A DNA stretch of 64,000 nucleotides from Malaciobacter marinus (lineage in GTDB: Bacteria > Campylobacterota > Campylobacteria > Campylobacterales > Arcobacteraceae), in contig NZ_CP032101.1 of the NCBI RefSeq assembly GCF_003544855.1, forward strand, positions 1,922,001-1,986,000, in the 5' to 3' direction. The notes under the pieces are model-generated. The model was given only the letters and a program-made list of their open reading frames with translations, did no database searches and was not told where the DNA came from. Position numbers and translations under genes: made by a program. Below are positions 16,644 through 25,504 of this stretch, piece by piece; position 1 is the stretch's first letter; the number at the start of each line of letters is the position of its first letter.

Positions 16644-17435
16644 ATGAAGAAAATTTTAATTAGCAGTATTGCAGCAACAGTTTTATCAACAAGTGCATTT
16701 GCACACTTTCAAATGCTTTACACTGATAATATGGCACTTCCTAAAGGAAAAACAGTTGAATTAACTCAAGTATTTACACACCCATTTGCAGATGAACATA
16801 CAATGGATATGGCAGGAGTTGAAGAGTTTTATGTAATAAATAAAGGCAAGAAAAAAGATTTAATGAAAAGTCTAAATTCTATTACTTTTCAAGGAAATCA
16901 TAATAAAGCAAAAGCATATGAATCAAAATATAAAGCTAGAAGAATGGGTGACCATATTTTAGTATTAAAGCCAAAACCATATTATGAAAAAAATGAAGAT
17001 GCATATATTCAACAAATTACTAAAACAATAATAAATGTTGCAGGTACACCAACTGATTGGGATAGCGAGCTTGGATTAAAAGCTGAAATTGTTCCATTGA
17101 CAAAGCCTTATGCTATTTGGGAAGGTGGAAGTTTTACAGGGATTGTAAAATCAAAAGGAAAAGTTGTTCCTTATGCTGAAATTGAAGTTGAATATCTAAA
17201 TAGAGATGTAGATACAAAAAATAATAAAATGGGTAAAGATAGAGTTACTGCACCACAAGACTCATTTGTAACAATGACAATAAAAGCAAATAAAGATGGT
17301 GAGTTTACATTTGCCATTCCAAAAGCTGGTCAATGGGGATTTTGCGCACTTGGTGTAGGACCAGATAAAGAGTATAAAGGTAAAGAATTAAGTCAAGATG
17401 CGGTTATTTGGGTTGAAGCTAAACCTATGAAATAA
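16644..17435 (+). CDS. DUF4198-family periplasmic protein
   Basis: A 263-residue secreted protein. The signal peptide ends in AFA at residues 18-20, predicting a mature N-terminal histidine (HFQMLYTDN), as is common in DUF4198 proteins, some of which accompany nickel or cobalt uptake systems. The body is beta-rich with an Ig-like C-terminal domain (about 155-263, containing AIWEGGSFTG and IPKAGQWGFCALG). It sits in the feo operon after the 99-residue gene, pointing to metal handling in the periplasm. Biochemical function is not established. Confidence 0.78.
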   Translation: MKKILISSIAATVLSTSAFAHFQMLYTDNMALPKGKTVELTQVFTHPFADEHTMDMAGVEEFYVINKGKKKDLMKSLNSITFQGNHNKAKAYESKYKARRMGDHILVLKPKPYYEKNEDAYIQQITKTIINVAGTPTDWDSELGLKAEIVPLTKPYAIWEGGSFTGIVKSKGKVVPYAEIEVEYLNRDVDTKNNKMGKDRVTAPQDSFVTMTIKANKDGEFTFAIPKAGQWGFCALGVGPDKEYKGKELSQDAVIWVEAKPMK

Positions 17436-17474
17436 TAAGTATGAGCAAAAGCTCATACTTAAAAGGAAAATTAT

Positions 17475-17615
17475 ATGGATAAAATATTATTAATAGTAAT
17501 AACACTTTTTGCAGTTTATTATATCTATCATTCAATCTCTAAAAATAAAGGTTGTAATTGTGGTAAAAAAAGTTGCGGTATAAAAAAAGATGAAAAAACA
17601 AAACTTAAAAAATAA
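17475..17615 (+). CDS. FeoB-associated Cys-rich membrane peptide
   Basis: A 46-residue peptide. One membrane helix (about residues 3-19) is followed by a Cys cluster (GCNCGKKSCG) and a Lys-rich tail. Short, single-pass, Cys-rich proteins of this design are regularly encoded at the end of feo operons (FeoB-associated Cys-rich membrane protein family). AAAGGAAAA ribosome binding site 8-9 bases before the ATG; 39 bases after the DUF4198 gene; a terminator follows. Exact role in Fe(II) import is unknown. Confidence 0.78.
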   Translation: MDKILLIVITLFAVYYIYHSISKNKGCNCGKKSCGIKKDEKTKLKK

Positions 17616-17617
17616 AC

Positions 17618-17647
17618 AGTATCAAGTTAAAAAATTAATTTGATACT
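17618..17647. terminator. Terminator between feo operon and TauE-like gene
   Basis: Inverted repeat AGTATCAA / TTGATACT with a 14-base AT-rich loop located exactly between two convergent stop codons; T-rich sequence on both sides. Confidence 0.6.
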
Positions 17648-18388
17648 TTATATTATCACTTGTGCGATTAAAATCAATGAAATAATAAATAATACAGCTC
17701 TAATTACTTTTAAATAAACTTTGGTATCCATTCTCTTTTTTAACTTAATTCCTAAATATAGTGAAAATGAGATTATAAAAATTGCCATAAAAGAAAATGA
17801 CAAATGCTCACTTGTAAAACTTCCATTTATTAAAAAAACCACTATTTGAATGATTTTACCAAATAAAAAAGAGATATTCATAGCTTGAATAAGTTCTGCT
17901 TTTGAATACTTAAGTTCAATTCCATATATCATAAGTAAAGGTCCCATTACATTAGTAAGTCCACCTACAACTCCTGTAAATAGTGAATAAATAACAAAAG
18001 AGCTTTTTGGATAAGTTTTAAAAATAGAGATTGACATGTTAACTTTATTTACAAAAAGATAAATAAGTATTATAAAAGCCAATAGAAGCTTAAAAAGCTC
18101 AGAATTACTCATAATTAATAGCTGAGTACCTATTGCACTTCCAAGCATTGTAAGCAAGGCTAGGGGCATATGTTTTTTAAAACCATCAAGTATATTACCC
18201 TCACTTAGAAAACTAACTAGATTAACTACTAAAGTAGGAATAAGTGTAAGTAAAATTGCAGTTTGAATATCAGTAAAAATTGCTATTATAGGAGTAGGTA
18301 TTAAAGCAAAACCAAAACCTATACTACCATGTACAAAAGCAGCTATAATAAGCACAATAGATGCAACTATAAAAAAATCTAAATCCAA
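17648..18388 (-). CDS. TauE/SafE-family membrane permease
   Basis: A 246-residue integral membrane protein with about eight hydrophobic helices in two similar halves, typical of the TSUP/TauE/SafE family (sulfite, sulfoacetate or other small organic anion export). Conserved features include HGSIGFGFALIPTPI near the N-terminus and TGVVGGLTNVMGPLLMIY in the second half. The start is a TTG with AAGG six bases upstream. A TATGAT at 18420-18425 (minus) is a possible promoter. Monocistronic; substrate unknown. Confidence 0.85.
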   Translation of the reverse strand: MDLDFFIVASIVLIIAAFVHGSIGFGFALIPTPIIAIFTDIQTAILLTLIPTLVVNLVSFLSEGNILDGFKKHMPLALLTMLGSAIGTQLLIMSNSELFKLLLAFIILIYLFVNKVNMSISIFKTYPKSSFVIYSLFTGVVGGLTNVMGPLLMIYGIELKYSKAELIQAMNISFLFGKIIQIVVFLINGSFTSEHLSFSFMAIFIISFSLYLGIKLKKRMDTKVYLKVIRAVLFIISLILIAQVII

Positions 18389-18419
18389 AATAAACCTTAT
18401 TAAAAAGATAAATTAAGAT

Positions 18420-18425
18420 ATCATA
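18420..18425 (-). promoter_or_regulatory. Possible -10 element of the TauE-like gene
   Basis: TATGAT on the minus strand, 32 bases upstream of the TTG start. Readthrough from the tRNA array is an alternative source of transcripts, since no terminator is visible between them. Confidence 0.3.
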
Positions 18426-18477
18426 TTTTTACTTTGTTTTTTATAGTTAAAATGAAATAGTTGTTTGATTAAAGTTA

Positions 18478-18552
18478 TGGCTCCGGATACTGGATTCGAA
18501 CCAGTGGCCAAGTGATTAACAGTCACCTACTCTACCGCTGAGCTAATCCGGA
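18478..18552 (-). tRNA. tRNA-Asn (GTT), copy 3 in transcription order
   Basis: 75 bases including an encoded CCA. Acceptor stem TCCGGAT/ATCCGGA, discriminator G, anticodon loop CTGTTAA (anticodon GTT), T loop TTCGAAT. Identical to the other two copies. Confidence 0.97.
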
Positions 18553-18577
18553 ACATATGATAAGTTTTATTAGATTA

Positions 18578-18652
18578 TGGCTCCGGATACTGGATTCGAA
18601 CCAGTGGCCAAGTGATTAACAGTCACCTACTCTACCGCTGAGCTAATCCGGA
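18578..18652 (-). tRNA. tRNA-Asn (GTT), copy 2
   Basis: Identical 75-base sequence with encoded CCA, separated by 25 bases from the downstream copy and 31 from the upstream copy. The spacers are not similar to each other. Confidence 0.97.
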
Positions 18653-18683
18653 ATATATCTAATATAAAGTTTCATTAAAGTTA

Positions 18684-18758
18684 TGGCTCCGGATACTGGA
18701 TTCGAACCAGTGGCCAAGTGATTAACAGTCACCTACTCTACCGCTGAGCTAATCCGGA
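18684..18758 (-). tRNA. tRNA-Asn (GTT), copy 1
   Basis: First of three identical copies, immediately downstream of a consensus promoter; presumably all three are cut from one precursor transcript. Confidence 0.97.
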
Positions 18759-18783
18759 ATGCGTGTTCCTTTAATGGGCTGGA

Positions 18784-18812
18784 ATTATAGTAAAAATTTA
18801 CTCTTTTGTCAA
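18784..18812 (-). promoter_or_regulatory. Consensus sigma-70 promoter of the tRNA-Asn array
   Basis: On the minus strand a perfect TTGACA (18807-18812) and a perfect TATAAT (18784-18789) separated by exactly 17 bases. A true -35 box is exceptional here; the protein-coding genes in the window show only -10 elements. A G+C-rich stretch just after the -10 could be a stringent discriminator. Confidence 0.88.
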
Positions 18813-18828
18813 GTAATATCGAATAAAA

Positions 18829-19746
18829 TTATAAAATTTTATAAAATTTCAAGCCACTACTATCAATTATAGAAACTACTTGCTCTTTTAGTAATTTTTC
18901 CAAAATTATTTTTGAAGAATTATCAAACATATTTTCAATATCTTCACTTGTTAATGGTCTTCTTTTTAACATAGATATTATTTCATTTTCACTAAATTTT
19001 TGAATTTGATTTGGTCTATTTTTATAAGCAATATTTACATTTATTCCATTAAAAGTATTTGCAACACTTTCTAAAACTTCAAAGCTTACAGGTTTAACCT
19101 TATAAGCAGGTGGTCTATCAATTGTACCAATATCAACTCGTTTAGGGTTAATTCTTTGAATAGCCTCATAAAGTAGCTCAATCTCTTCTTTTTTATCATT
19201 TAAATCTTTAACAAAAAGTATTTCTAAAACAAAATTATTATTAAATTTATTTGAAAACTCTATCATTGAAGGAATGATTTTTTCAATTTCAATATTATTA
19301 TGAACTCTATCAAGTTTTTTAAAACATTTTTCACTTACACAATCAAGTGATAATTTAACAGTATCAAGTTTTAAGAGTGCATCAAAAATCTCTTGTTTAT
19401 AAATAGTACTTCCATTTGATAAAATCAATGTTTTTGCATCTTTTTTTATCTTATTTAATTCATCTATTAATTCATCAAGAAATGGGTATAAAGTAGGTTC
19501 TCCATTTGCTGTTAGTGTTATAACATCAATTTTAGGATGATTTTCAAAACTTTTTTTAACTTCTTTTATAACTTCACTAACACTTGGATAATCACTCATA
19601 GAATCCATCGTTTTTGCAGGTTCTAATTCACAATATAAACAATCAAAATTACATTGTTTTGTGCTAGGTGATAAATCAATCCCTAAAGAAATTCCAAATC
19701 TTCTTGATGGAATTGGACCAAATATTATAGAGTTTGAATATGACAT
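18829..19746 (-). CDS. Radical SAM protein
   Basis: A 305-residue iron-sulfur enzyme with the radical SAM signature CNFDCLYC (CX3CX2C) at about residues 33-40, preceded by the subfamily motif FGPIPSRRFGISLGIDLSP. SAM-binding features such as TANGEPTLYP follow. A C-terminal domain of about 80 residues follows the barrel. This subfamily (COG0731-like) is widespread and poorly characterised; relation to wybutosine-type tRNA modification enzymes is suggested only by the COG. Lies downstream of hemE but separated by two terminators. Function not assigned. Confidence 0.8.
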   Translation of the reverse strand: MSYSNSIIFGPIPSRRFGISLGIDLSPSTKQCNFDCLYCELEPAKTMDSMSDYPSVSEVIKEVKKSFENHPKIDVITLTANGEPTLYPFLDELIDELNKIKKDAKTLILSNGSTIYKQEIFDALLKLDTVKLSLDCVSEKCFKKLDRVHNNIEIEKIIPSMIEFSNKFNNNFVLEILFVKDLNDKKEEIELLYEAIQRINPKRVDIGTIDRPPAYKVKPVSFEVLESVANTFNGINVNIAYKNRPNQIQKFSENEIISMLKRRPLTSEDIENMFDNSSKIILEKLLKEQVVSIIDSSGLKFYKIL

Positions 19747-19763
19747 TTTATTCCTTTAAATAA

Positions 19764-19793
19764 AAAAAGAGAAGCTTAAAAAGCCTCTCTTTT
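19764..19793 (-). terminator. Second of two tandem terminators after hemE
   Basis: Minus-strand hairpin AAAGAGAGGCTT with AAGCTTCTCTTT (one mismatch), followed by a run of T residues. Confidence 0.75.
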
Positions 19794-19813
19794 ATAATAA
19801 TCGCTACAAACTA

Positions 19814-19837
19814 AAAAAGTAAAATAGTTTACTTTTT
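19814..19837 (-). terminator. First of two tandem terminators after hemE
   Basis: A 10-bp stem AAAAAGTAAA / TTTACTTTTT with a 4-base loop and trailing T run on the minus strand, ten bases after the hemE stop. Confidence 0.75.
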
Positions 19838-19846
19838 CTTAACGTT

Positions 19847-20881
19847 TTACGCCTTTTTTGAAACTCTGTGACACTCACTTACAAAATGTTTTGCATTTTC
19901 TACAGGTACATCTGGTAATATTCCATGACCTAGATTAAAAATATGTCTTTTTCCACCCATTACTTCTTGAATTTTTTCAACACAAGCTGTTGTTTTTTCT
20001 TTTGAGTATAATCTACATGGTTCCATATTACCTTGAAGAACATATTTATCACCAAGTTTTTCTTTTGCTAATGCCATTGGAGTTGACCAATCAACACCAA
20101 ATACATCAAAGTTTCCATAAATATCATCTAAGTATTGTCCAATACCTTTAGGGAACATAATAACAGGAATATGTGGATATTTCTCTTTTAAATATTCAGC
20201 AATTTCAACCATATATTTCCATGAAAATTCAAAATATGCTTGTTTTTCCAATGCCGCTGCCCATGAATCAAAAATCTGAACAACATCTGCACCTGCAAGT
20301 ATTTGTTTTTCCATATAATACTTAACTACTTGTGTAACTTTTGCAAGAAGTTTATGCATAAGTTCAGGATTAGTATAAATTAGTTTTTTACATAAGTTAT
20401 ATGTTTTAGTTCCTTTTCCCTCAATCATATAAGTAGCAAGAGTCCAAGGAGCACCAGTAAATCCAATAAGTGCTTTATCTTCTGGTAGTTCTTCTTTTAA
20501 TAATTTTAATGTGTCATAAACATATGTTAATTTATTTGCTGCTTCTTCACCACCTAATAAAGCATCAACATCAGCTTCATCTTTTAAAGGTTTATGAAAT
20601 ACTGGTCCCTCACCTTTAATAAACTCTAAATCCATTCCCATCTCATGTGGAATAACTAAAATATCACTAAATAAAATTGCTGCATCAACTCCTACGATAT
20701 CAAGAGGTTGAATAGTAACTTCACATGCCTTTTTAGGGTCATGACAAAGATTTAAAAAACTTCCAGCTTCTGCTCTTACTTTCATATACTCAGGTAAGTA
20801 TCTTCCGGCTTGTCTCATCATCCATACAGGAGTATAAGGAGTTTCCTTACCAAAACAAGCATCTACAAAAATTTTTGACAT
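19847..20881 (-). CDS. hemE: Uroporphyrinogen decarboxylase
   Basis: A 344-residue cytoplasmic enzyme converting uroporphyrinogen III to coproporphyrinogen III in haem synthesis. Diagnostic motifs: [15 protein letters not shown] (residues about 18-32) with the substrate-binding Arg, the catalytic Asp in [12 protein letters not shown] (about 78), [13 protein letters not shown] and the C-terminal FNLGHGI. Full length for the family. Start ATG; 16 bases after the yqhA-like gene, so probably in one transcript with asd and that gene. Ends with two strong terminators. Confidence 0.97.
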   Translation of the reverse strand: MSKIFVDACFGKETPYTPVWMMRQAGRYLPEYMKVRAEAGSFLNLCHDPKKACEVTIQPLDIVGVDAAILFSDILVIPHEMGMDLEFIKGEGPVFHKPLKDEADVDALLGGEEAANKLTYVYDTLKLLKEELPEDKALIGFTGAPWTLATYMIEGKGTKTYNLCKKLIYTNPELMHKLLAKVTQVVKYYMEKQILAGADVVQIFDSWAAALEKQAYFEFSWKYMVEIAEYLKEKYPHIPVIMFPKGIGQYLDDIYGNFDVFGVDWSTPMALAKEKLGDKYVLQGNMEPCRLYSKEKTTACVEKIQEVMGGKRHIFNLGHGILPDVPVENAKHFVSECHRVSKKA

Positions 20882-20897
20882 TTATATAACCTTTTAT

Positions 20898-21410
20898 TTA
20901 TTTTTTTCCTATCTTCCCTAAGAAATACAATCCTACAGCTAAGGCTGTAACTGCTAGCGCAAAATATAACATCTCTAAAGCAGAAGTATAATTAGTATGT
21001 AATACCCTTTGAAAAAAGTTTACAACTAAAACCATAATTATAACTTTTGCAATTTTATCTTTTAATTGATCTAATGATGTTATTGACAGTATTTTTGAGT
21101 CTTCTTTTGCTGATTCAATATGATCAATTGGAGAGATAAATAGTTCATAAACTCCAAAAGAAAAAATCAACATAACAACTGCAATTAAATACAAATCAAC
21201 TGCACCAATAATACCACTTACTATATCTTCATGAAAATTCTTTGGATGTGCATTTGTTATGATTGTATCAAATGTATATTTAGTAACATTCCAAATATCT
21301 AAACTTGCAACTACAAATAAAACTATAGCTCCAAGTAGTCCAAATACAACAGCCAAGATTACTAAAAATCTTGTCTGCCACATAGCTTTTTCAAAAAGCT
21401 TCTCTATCAT
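20898..21410 (-). CDS. YqhA-like UPF0114 membrane protein
   Basis: A 170-residue inner-membrane protein with about four hydrophobic segments (near residues 14-35, 68-86, 117-132 and 142-165) and the family-typical middle SFGVYELFISPIDH. UPF0114/YqhA family; no established function. The start codon overlaps the asd stop codon, indicating coupling to asd translation. Confidence 0.85.
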   Translation of the reverse strand: MIEKLFEKAMWQTRFLVILAVVFGLLGAIVLFVVASLDIWNVTKYTFDTIITNAHPKNFHEDIVSGIIGAVDLYLIAVVMLIFSFGVYELFISPIDHIESAKEDSKILSITSLDQLKDKIAKVIIMVLVVNFFQRVLHTNYTSALEMLYFALAVTALAVGLYFLGKIGKK

Positions 21411-22447
21411 TAGATATCATTCTCCATTTCAATCCACTTCAATGCTATTCTAACTGAGTTAGTTGCAGCTCCAACTCTTACTTGATCTGCAACATTAAAA
21501 TAATGAATAATATTATCTGCATAAGCATCTTTTCTGATTCTTCCTACAAATGTTGTATCTGTATCTGTTGAAATAATTGGCATTGGATATTGATTATTTT
21601 CTAAATCATCAATAACATCTACATTATCAAAATTACCTAAAACTTCTTTTACTTTATCAATATCAACTTCAACATCATCATCAAATGTAACAGTAATTGA
21701 CTCACTATGACTTCTTAATACAGGAACTCTTACACAAGTAGCTGCAATTTGCATTTGTTTATGTAAAATCTTTTGAGTCTCATTGATCATTTTCATCTCT
21801 TCTTTTGTAAATCCATTTGATTGAGCTACGTCAATTTGTGGAATTACATTAAGTGCTATTTGATGAGCAAAAGCCTCTTTTTTAGTTTCATCTAATTTAA
21901 AAGCAAAAAATGCTTGCATCTGTTTTACAAGCTCTTCCATACCAGCTTTTCCTGCACCACTTACCGCTTGGTAAGTTGATACATCCACTCTTTTAATTCC
22001 ATATAATTCATCAAGTGGTTTTAAAGATAATACCATTTGAATAGTTGAACAATTTGGATTTGCAATAATTCCTGTTTCTTTCCATTTTGAAATATCATCT
22101 GGATTAACTTCTGGAACTACCAATGGAATATTTGGCTCCATTCTAAAATGACTTGTATTATCAATAACAACAGCACCTGCTTCAACTGCAAATTTTGCAA
22201 ACTTTGCAGAGATACTTCCACCTGCACTAAAAAAAGCAATTTCTACATCATTTTCTTCAAATGCAGTTTCAGTAAGTTCTAAAACTGTATATTCTTTGTT
22301 TTTATACTCAACTGTAGATCCAGCACTTTTAGCACTTGCTAATGGAATTATATTATTAATTGGAAAATCATATGCATCCATTACTCTTAAAAGCTCTTCT
22401 CCAACAGCACCAGTTGCTCCTACAACAGCAACATTAAATTTTCTCAT
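21410..22447 (-). CDS. asd: Aspartate-semialdehyde dehydrogenase
   Basis: A 345-residue NADP-dependent enzyme making aspartate semialdehyde from aspartyl phosphate, feeding lysine/diaminopimelate, threonine and methionine synthesis. Seen: N-terminal Rossmann motif VVGATGAVGEELLRVM, the active-site Cys in NPNCSTIQMV (about 131), and the substrate-binding and catalytic region VPVLRSHSES (His near 245). Full length. Located 40 bases downstream of gyrA with no clear terminator between. Confidence 0.97.
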   Translation of the reverse strand: MRKFNVAVVGATGAVGEELLRVMDAYDFPINNIIPLASAKSAGSTVEYKNKEYTVLELTETAFEENDVEIAFFSAGGSISAKFAKFAVEAGAVVIDNTSHFRMEPNIPLVVPEVNPDDISKWKETGIIANPNCSTIQMVLSLKPLDELYGIKRVDVSTYQAVSGAGKAGMEELVKQMQAFFAFKLDETKKEAFAHQIALNVIPQIDVAQSNGFTKEEMKMINETQKILHKQMQIAATCVRVPVLRSHSESITVTFDDDVEVDIDKVKEVLGNFDNVDVIDDLENNQYPMPIISTDTDTTFVGRIRKDAYADNIIHYFNVADQVRVGAATNSVRIALKWIEMENDI

Positions 22448-22487
22448 ATTTCTTCCTCTTCATTTATTGTATATAGACTTAATCTAA

Positions 22488-25022
22488 TTAACTATTTTGA
22501 TTATTTGAATCATCATTATCAACTAAATTCGTATCTTCAATAATACCTGCTAAATCAGTTGCAGATTCAATATCAAGTTCATCGTCTTCTTCTTTAGGGC
22601 ACTTAGCAATTGAAACTACTTTATCCCCTTTATCAACGTTAACAATAATTACTCCAGAAGTATTTCTTCCTGCTTTTCTAATAGTATTCATATCTACTCT
22701 AATCATCTTACCAATAGATGTTAAAGCCATTAAATCTTGTGTTTCATCAACTAAAACAGAACCAATTACATTTCCAGTTTTTTGATGTAATTTCATAGAA
22801 ATAACACCAGAACCAGCTCTATTTGTAAGTCTATATTCATCTACTGTTGTTCTTTTTCCAATACCTTTTTCAGATACAGTTAATAGCTCTTGTTCTTCAC
22901 TTATAATTACATCAGCATCAACAACAAAGTCAGAATCAAGTTTAAACTTAATACCTCTTACACCTCTTGTGCTTCTTCCTTGTTCTCTTGTTTTATCTAT
23001 TTCAAATCTAATACATTGACCTAAACTTGTAAATATCATAAAGTATTGCGAGCCTGGAATAGTAATTTTAGCAGTTACTACCTCATCCGCATCATCAAGA
23101 ACAATTGCTCTTACACCATTGCTTCTTATATTACTAAATTCAGCTAAAGATGTTCTTTTTACAATACCATTTCTTGTAAAGAATGCCAATGATTTGCTCT
23201 CATCAAAATCAGTAGTTGGAATAATAGCCATGATCTTCTCATCTGCTCTTAAGTTGATTAAGTTAACAACTGCTTTTCCTTTTGCTGTTCTACTTCCTTC
23301 TGGGATTTTATATACTTTTAACCAGTATAACTGACCCATATTTGTAATAAACATCAATGTATCATGAGTATTTGTCACAAAGAATCTTTCAATAAAGTCA
23401 TCATCATGTGTAGTAACTGCAACTTTACCTTTACCACCTCTTCTTTGTTTTTCATATGATTTAATTGGAACTCTTTTTACATATCCATTGTGAGTAATAG
23501 TAACAACCATTGGCTCATTTGGAATCAAGTCTTCAATATCAATCTCATCATATGAGTCTTCAATTTCAGTTCTTCTTTCATCTGAATATTTCTCTTTTAT
23601 TTCTTGAATTTCTTCTTTAATAATTTCATTTAATTTTTCTTCTGATTTTAATATGGCTTCAAGTTCAGCAATTAATCTTAATAGCTCTTGATATTCAGCT
23701 TCAAGTTTATCTCTTTGAAGACCTGTTAATCTTCCAAGTCTCATATCTAAAATAGCTTGTGATTGAATAAGTGATAACTCAAATCTTTCTTGAAGTTTCT
23801 CTTTAGCATCTGCATCATTTGATGATGATCTAATAATTTTTACAACTTCATCAATATTATCAACTGCAATTTTTAAACCCTCTAAAATATGAGCTCTTGC
23901 TTTTGCTTTTTCTAAATCAAAAATAGTTCTTCTAATAATAACTGTTTTTCTATGTGATAAGAATAGTCTTAAAAGTTCTGGAAGATTAAATACTTTTGGT
24001 TCTTTATTATGAACTGCAAGTAAAATAATCCCAAAAGTAGTCTCCATTGGAGTTGATTTATAAAGATTATTTAATACAATTTCACTCATTGCATCTTTTT
24101 TAAGTTCAATTACAACTCTAATACCTTCTCTATCAGATTCATCTCTAACTTCTGAAATACCTTCTACATTTTTTTCTTTTGCTAAAATAGCAATTTGTTC
24201 AATAAGTCTAGATTTATTTACTTGGTAAGGAAGTTCATCAAGTACAATAACCTCTTTTTTACCTTTAGTTTCAATATGATGCTTAGCTCTTATCTTAACT
24301 CTTCCTCGACCTGTTTTATACGCATCAATAATTCCACGTCTTCCAAAAATAGTACCACCTGTTGGAAAATCTGGACCTTGAATAAACTGCATTAAATCTT
24401 CAGCAGTTGCTTCTTGATTATCAATAGTATAAAGAACAGCTTCAAGTAACTCTTTTAAGTTATGAGGTGGAATTTTTGTTGCCATACCAACAGCAATACC
24501 TTCACTACCATTTAATAATAAGGTAGGAACCCTTGTAGGTAATACAGCAGGTTCTTTTAAAGTGTCATCGTAATTTTGAACAAAATTTACAGTATCTTTA
24601 TCAAGATCTTTTAAAATCTCTTCTGAAATTTTAGTCATTCTTGCTTCTGTATATCTCATAGCAGCTGCATTATCACCATCAACCGAACCAAAGTTACCTT
24701 GTCCATCAACAAGAGGTGCTCTCATTGAAAAATTTTGTGCCAGTCTTACCAATGCATCATAAACTGAACTATCACCATGAGGGTGATATTTACCAATAAC
24801 ATCCCCTACAATCCTTGCAGATTTTTTATAAGGAGATCTTGCAGTCATGTTTAGATCATGCATTGCATACAAAATTCTTCTATGTACTGGCTTTAATCCA
24901 TCTTTTGCATCAGGAAGTGCCCGTCCAATAATTACACTCATTGAGTAATCTAAATAAGAAGCTTTTACACTATCTTCTATATTAATATCTATTATATCTT
25001 GATCTTCGAAAAGGTTTTCCAT
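22488..25022 (-). CDS. gyrA: DNA gyrase subunit A
   Basis: An 844-residue type II topoisomerase subunit that cuts and rejoins DNA during negative supercoiling. The catalytic Tyr is residue 124 (AAMRYTEAR). The quinolone-resistance region reads HGDSSVYDA, with Ser85 and Asp89 at the positions usually mutated in resistant strains, so it looks wild type. The C-terminal beta-pinwheel is present, with the GyrA box recognisable (QRRGGKG). An acidic tail (about 810-844) ends the protein. ATG start with AAAGGCG upstream. Confidence 0.97.
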   Translation of the reverse strand: MENLFEDQDIIDINIEDSVKASYLDYSMSVIIGRALPDAKDGLKPVHRRILYAMHDLNMTARSPYKKSARIVGDVIGKYHPHGDSSVYDALVRLAQNFSMRAPLVDGQGNFGSVDGDNAAAMRYTEARMTKISEEILKDLDKDTVNFVQNYDDTLKEPAVLPTRVPTLLLNGSEGIAVGMATKIPPHNLKELLEAVLYTIDNQEATAEDLMQFIQGPDFPTGGTIFGRRGIIDAYKTGRGRVKIRAKHHIETKGKKEVIVLDELPYQVNKSRLIEQIAILAKEKNVEGISEVRDESDREGIRVVIELKKDAMSEIVLNNLYKSTPMETTFGIILLAVHNKEPKVFNLPELLRLFLSHRKTVIIRRTIFDLEKAKARAHILEGLKIAVDNIDEVVKIIRSSSNDADAKEKLQERFELSLIQSQAILDMRLGRLTGLQRDKLEAEYQELLRLIAELEAILKSEEKLNEIIKEEIQEIKEKYSDERRTEIEDSYDEIDIEDLIPNEPMVVTITHNGYVKRVPIKSYEKQRRGGKGKVAVTTHDDDFIERFFVTNTHDTLMFITNMGQLYWLKVYKIPEGSRTAKGKAVVNLINLRADEKIMAIIPTTDFDESKSLAFFTRNGIVKRTSLAEFSNIRSNGVRAIVLDDADEVVTAKITIPGSQYFMIFTSLGQCIRFEIDKTREQGRSTRGVRGIKFKLDSDFVVDADVIISEEQELLTVSEKGIGKRTTVDEYRLTNRAGSGVISMKLHQKTGNVIGSVLVDETQDLMALTSIGKMIRVDMNTIRKAGRNTSGVIIVNVDKGDKVVSIAKCPKEEDDELDIESATDLAGIIEDTNLVDNDDSNNQNS

Positions 25023-25111
25023 AAAAAAACGCCTTTATTTTTTATATTTGTTATTATTTTAGCTAAATGGGGCTTAGTATTAGTTAATATAGTAATTTAA
25101 GCAAGAAATAA

Positions 25112-25142
25112 AAAAAGAGATTAAAAAAATTAATCTCTTTTT
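25112..25142 (-). terminator. Terminator after the YdcH-like gene
   Basis: A perfect 13-bp stem (AAAAAGAGATTAA / TTAATCTCTTTTT) around a short A-rich loop. T-rich on both strands, so it could also block antisense transcription towards the ydcH-like gene. Confidence 0.8.
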
Positions 25143-25159
25143 ACTTAAATTTATATTTA

Positions 25160-25372
25160 TTATGATTTTTCATATTCCATAATTAGATTGAAAACTTCAT
25201 CTTTTAATTTCAGTTTTTCTTTTTTCTTTTTATCAATTTCTAGCTGATCGCCAAAATTTTTTTCTAACTCAATTATCTCTTCATCTAACTCATTGTGTTT
25301 ATCAAAAAGCTTATGAAAATGAGCATTTTCCTGCTTTAACTTTGTAATTACATCTCTGTGTTCGTGAAACAT
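25160..25372 (-). CDS. YdcH/DUF465-family small coiled-coil protein
   Basis: A 70-residue cytoplasmic protein, almost entirely charged helix, with the family pattern FHEHRDVI at the start, then LDEEI and a C-terminal KLKLKDEVFNLI. DUF465/YdcH proteins are common in proteobacteria, with no settled function. Has its own -10 (TATAAT, 25401-25406 minus) and terminator, so it is a single-gene transcript. Confidence 0.85.
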   Translation of the reverse strand: MFHEHRDVITKLKQENAHFHKLFDKHNELDEEIIELEKNFGDQLEIDKKKKEKLKLKDEVFNLIMEYEKS

Positions 25373-25400
25373 ATTTAATCCTTTTAGTTGAGTTAGTATA

Positions 25401-25406
25401 ATTATA
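25401..25406 (-). promoter_or_regulatory. Possible -10 element of the YdcH-like gene
   Basis: TATAAT on the minus strand 28 bases before the ATG; no -35 element seen. Confidence 0.4.
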
Positions 25407-25480
25407 ACAATTAAATTCTTAGAATAGATTATGTAGCTTGTATATTTATTATAAAATGATTTTTTATATAAAGTGTGTAA

Positions 25481-25504
25481 TTAAGAAGCTAAATTGCTTC
25501 TTAA
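25481..25504 (-). terminator. Hairpin overlapping the argJ stop codon
   Basis: A 9-bp inverted repeat, TTAAGAAGC (25481-25489) and GCTTCTTAA (25496-25504). The argJ stop codon (25501-25503) lies inside the upstream arm as transcribed. A weak U-tract makes efficient termination uncertain. Confidence 0.45.

Noticed and set aside
18478-18758. Repeats in the tRNA array as a CRISPR-like or att-site structure
   Set aside because: Each repeat unit folds as a complete tRNA-Asn with encoded CCA; spacers are short and unrelated and no integrase or cas gene is near.
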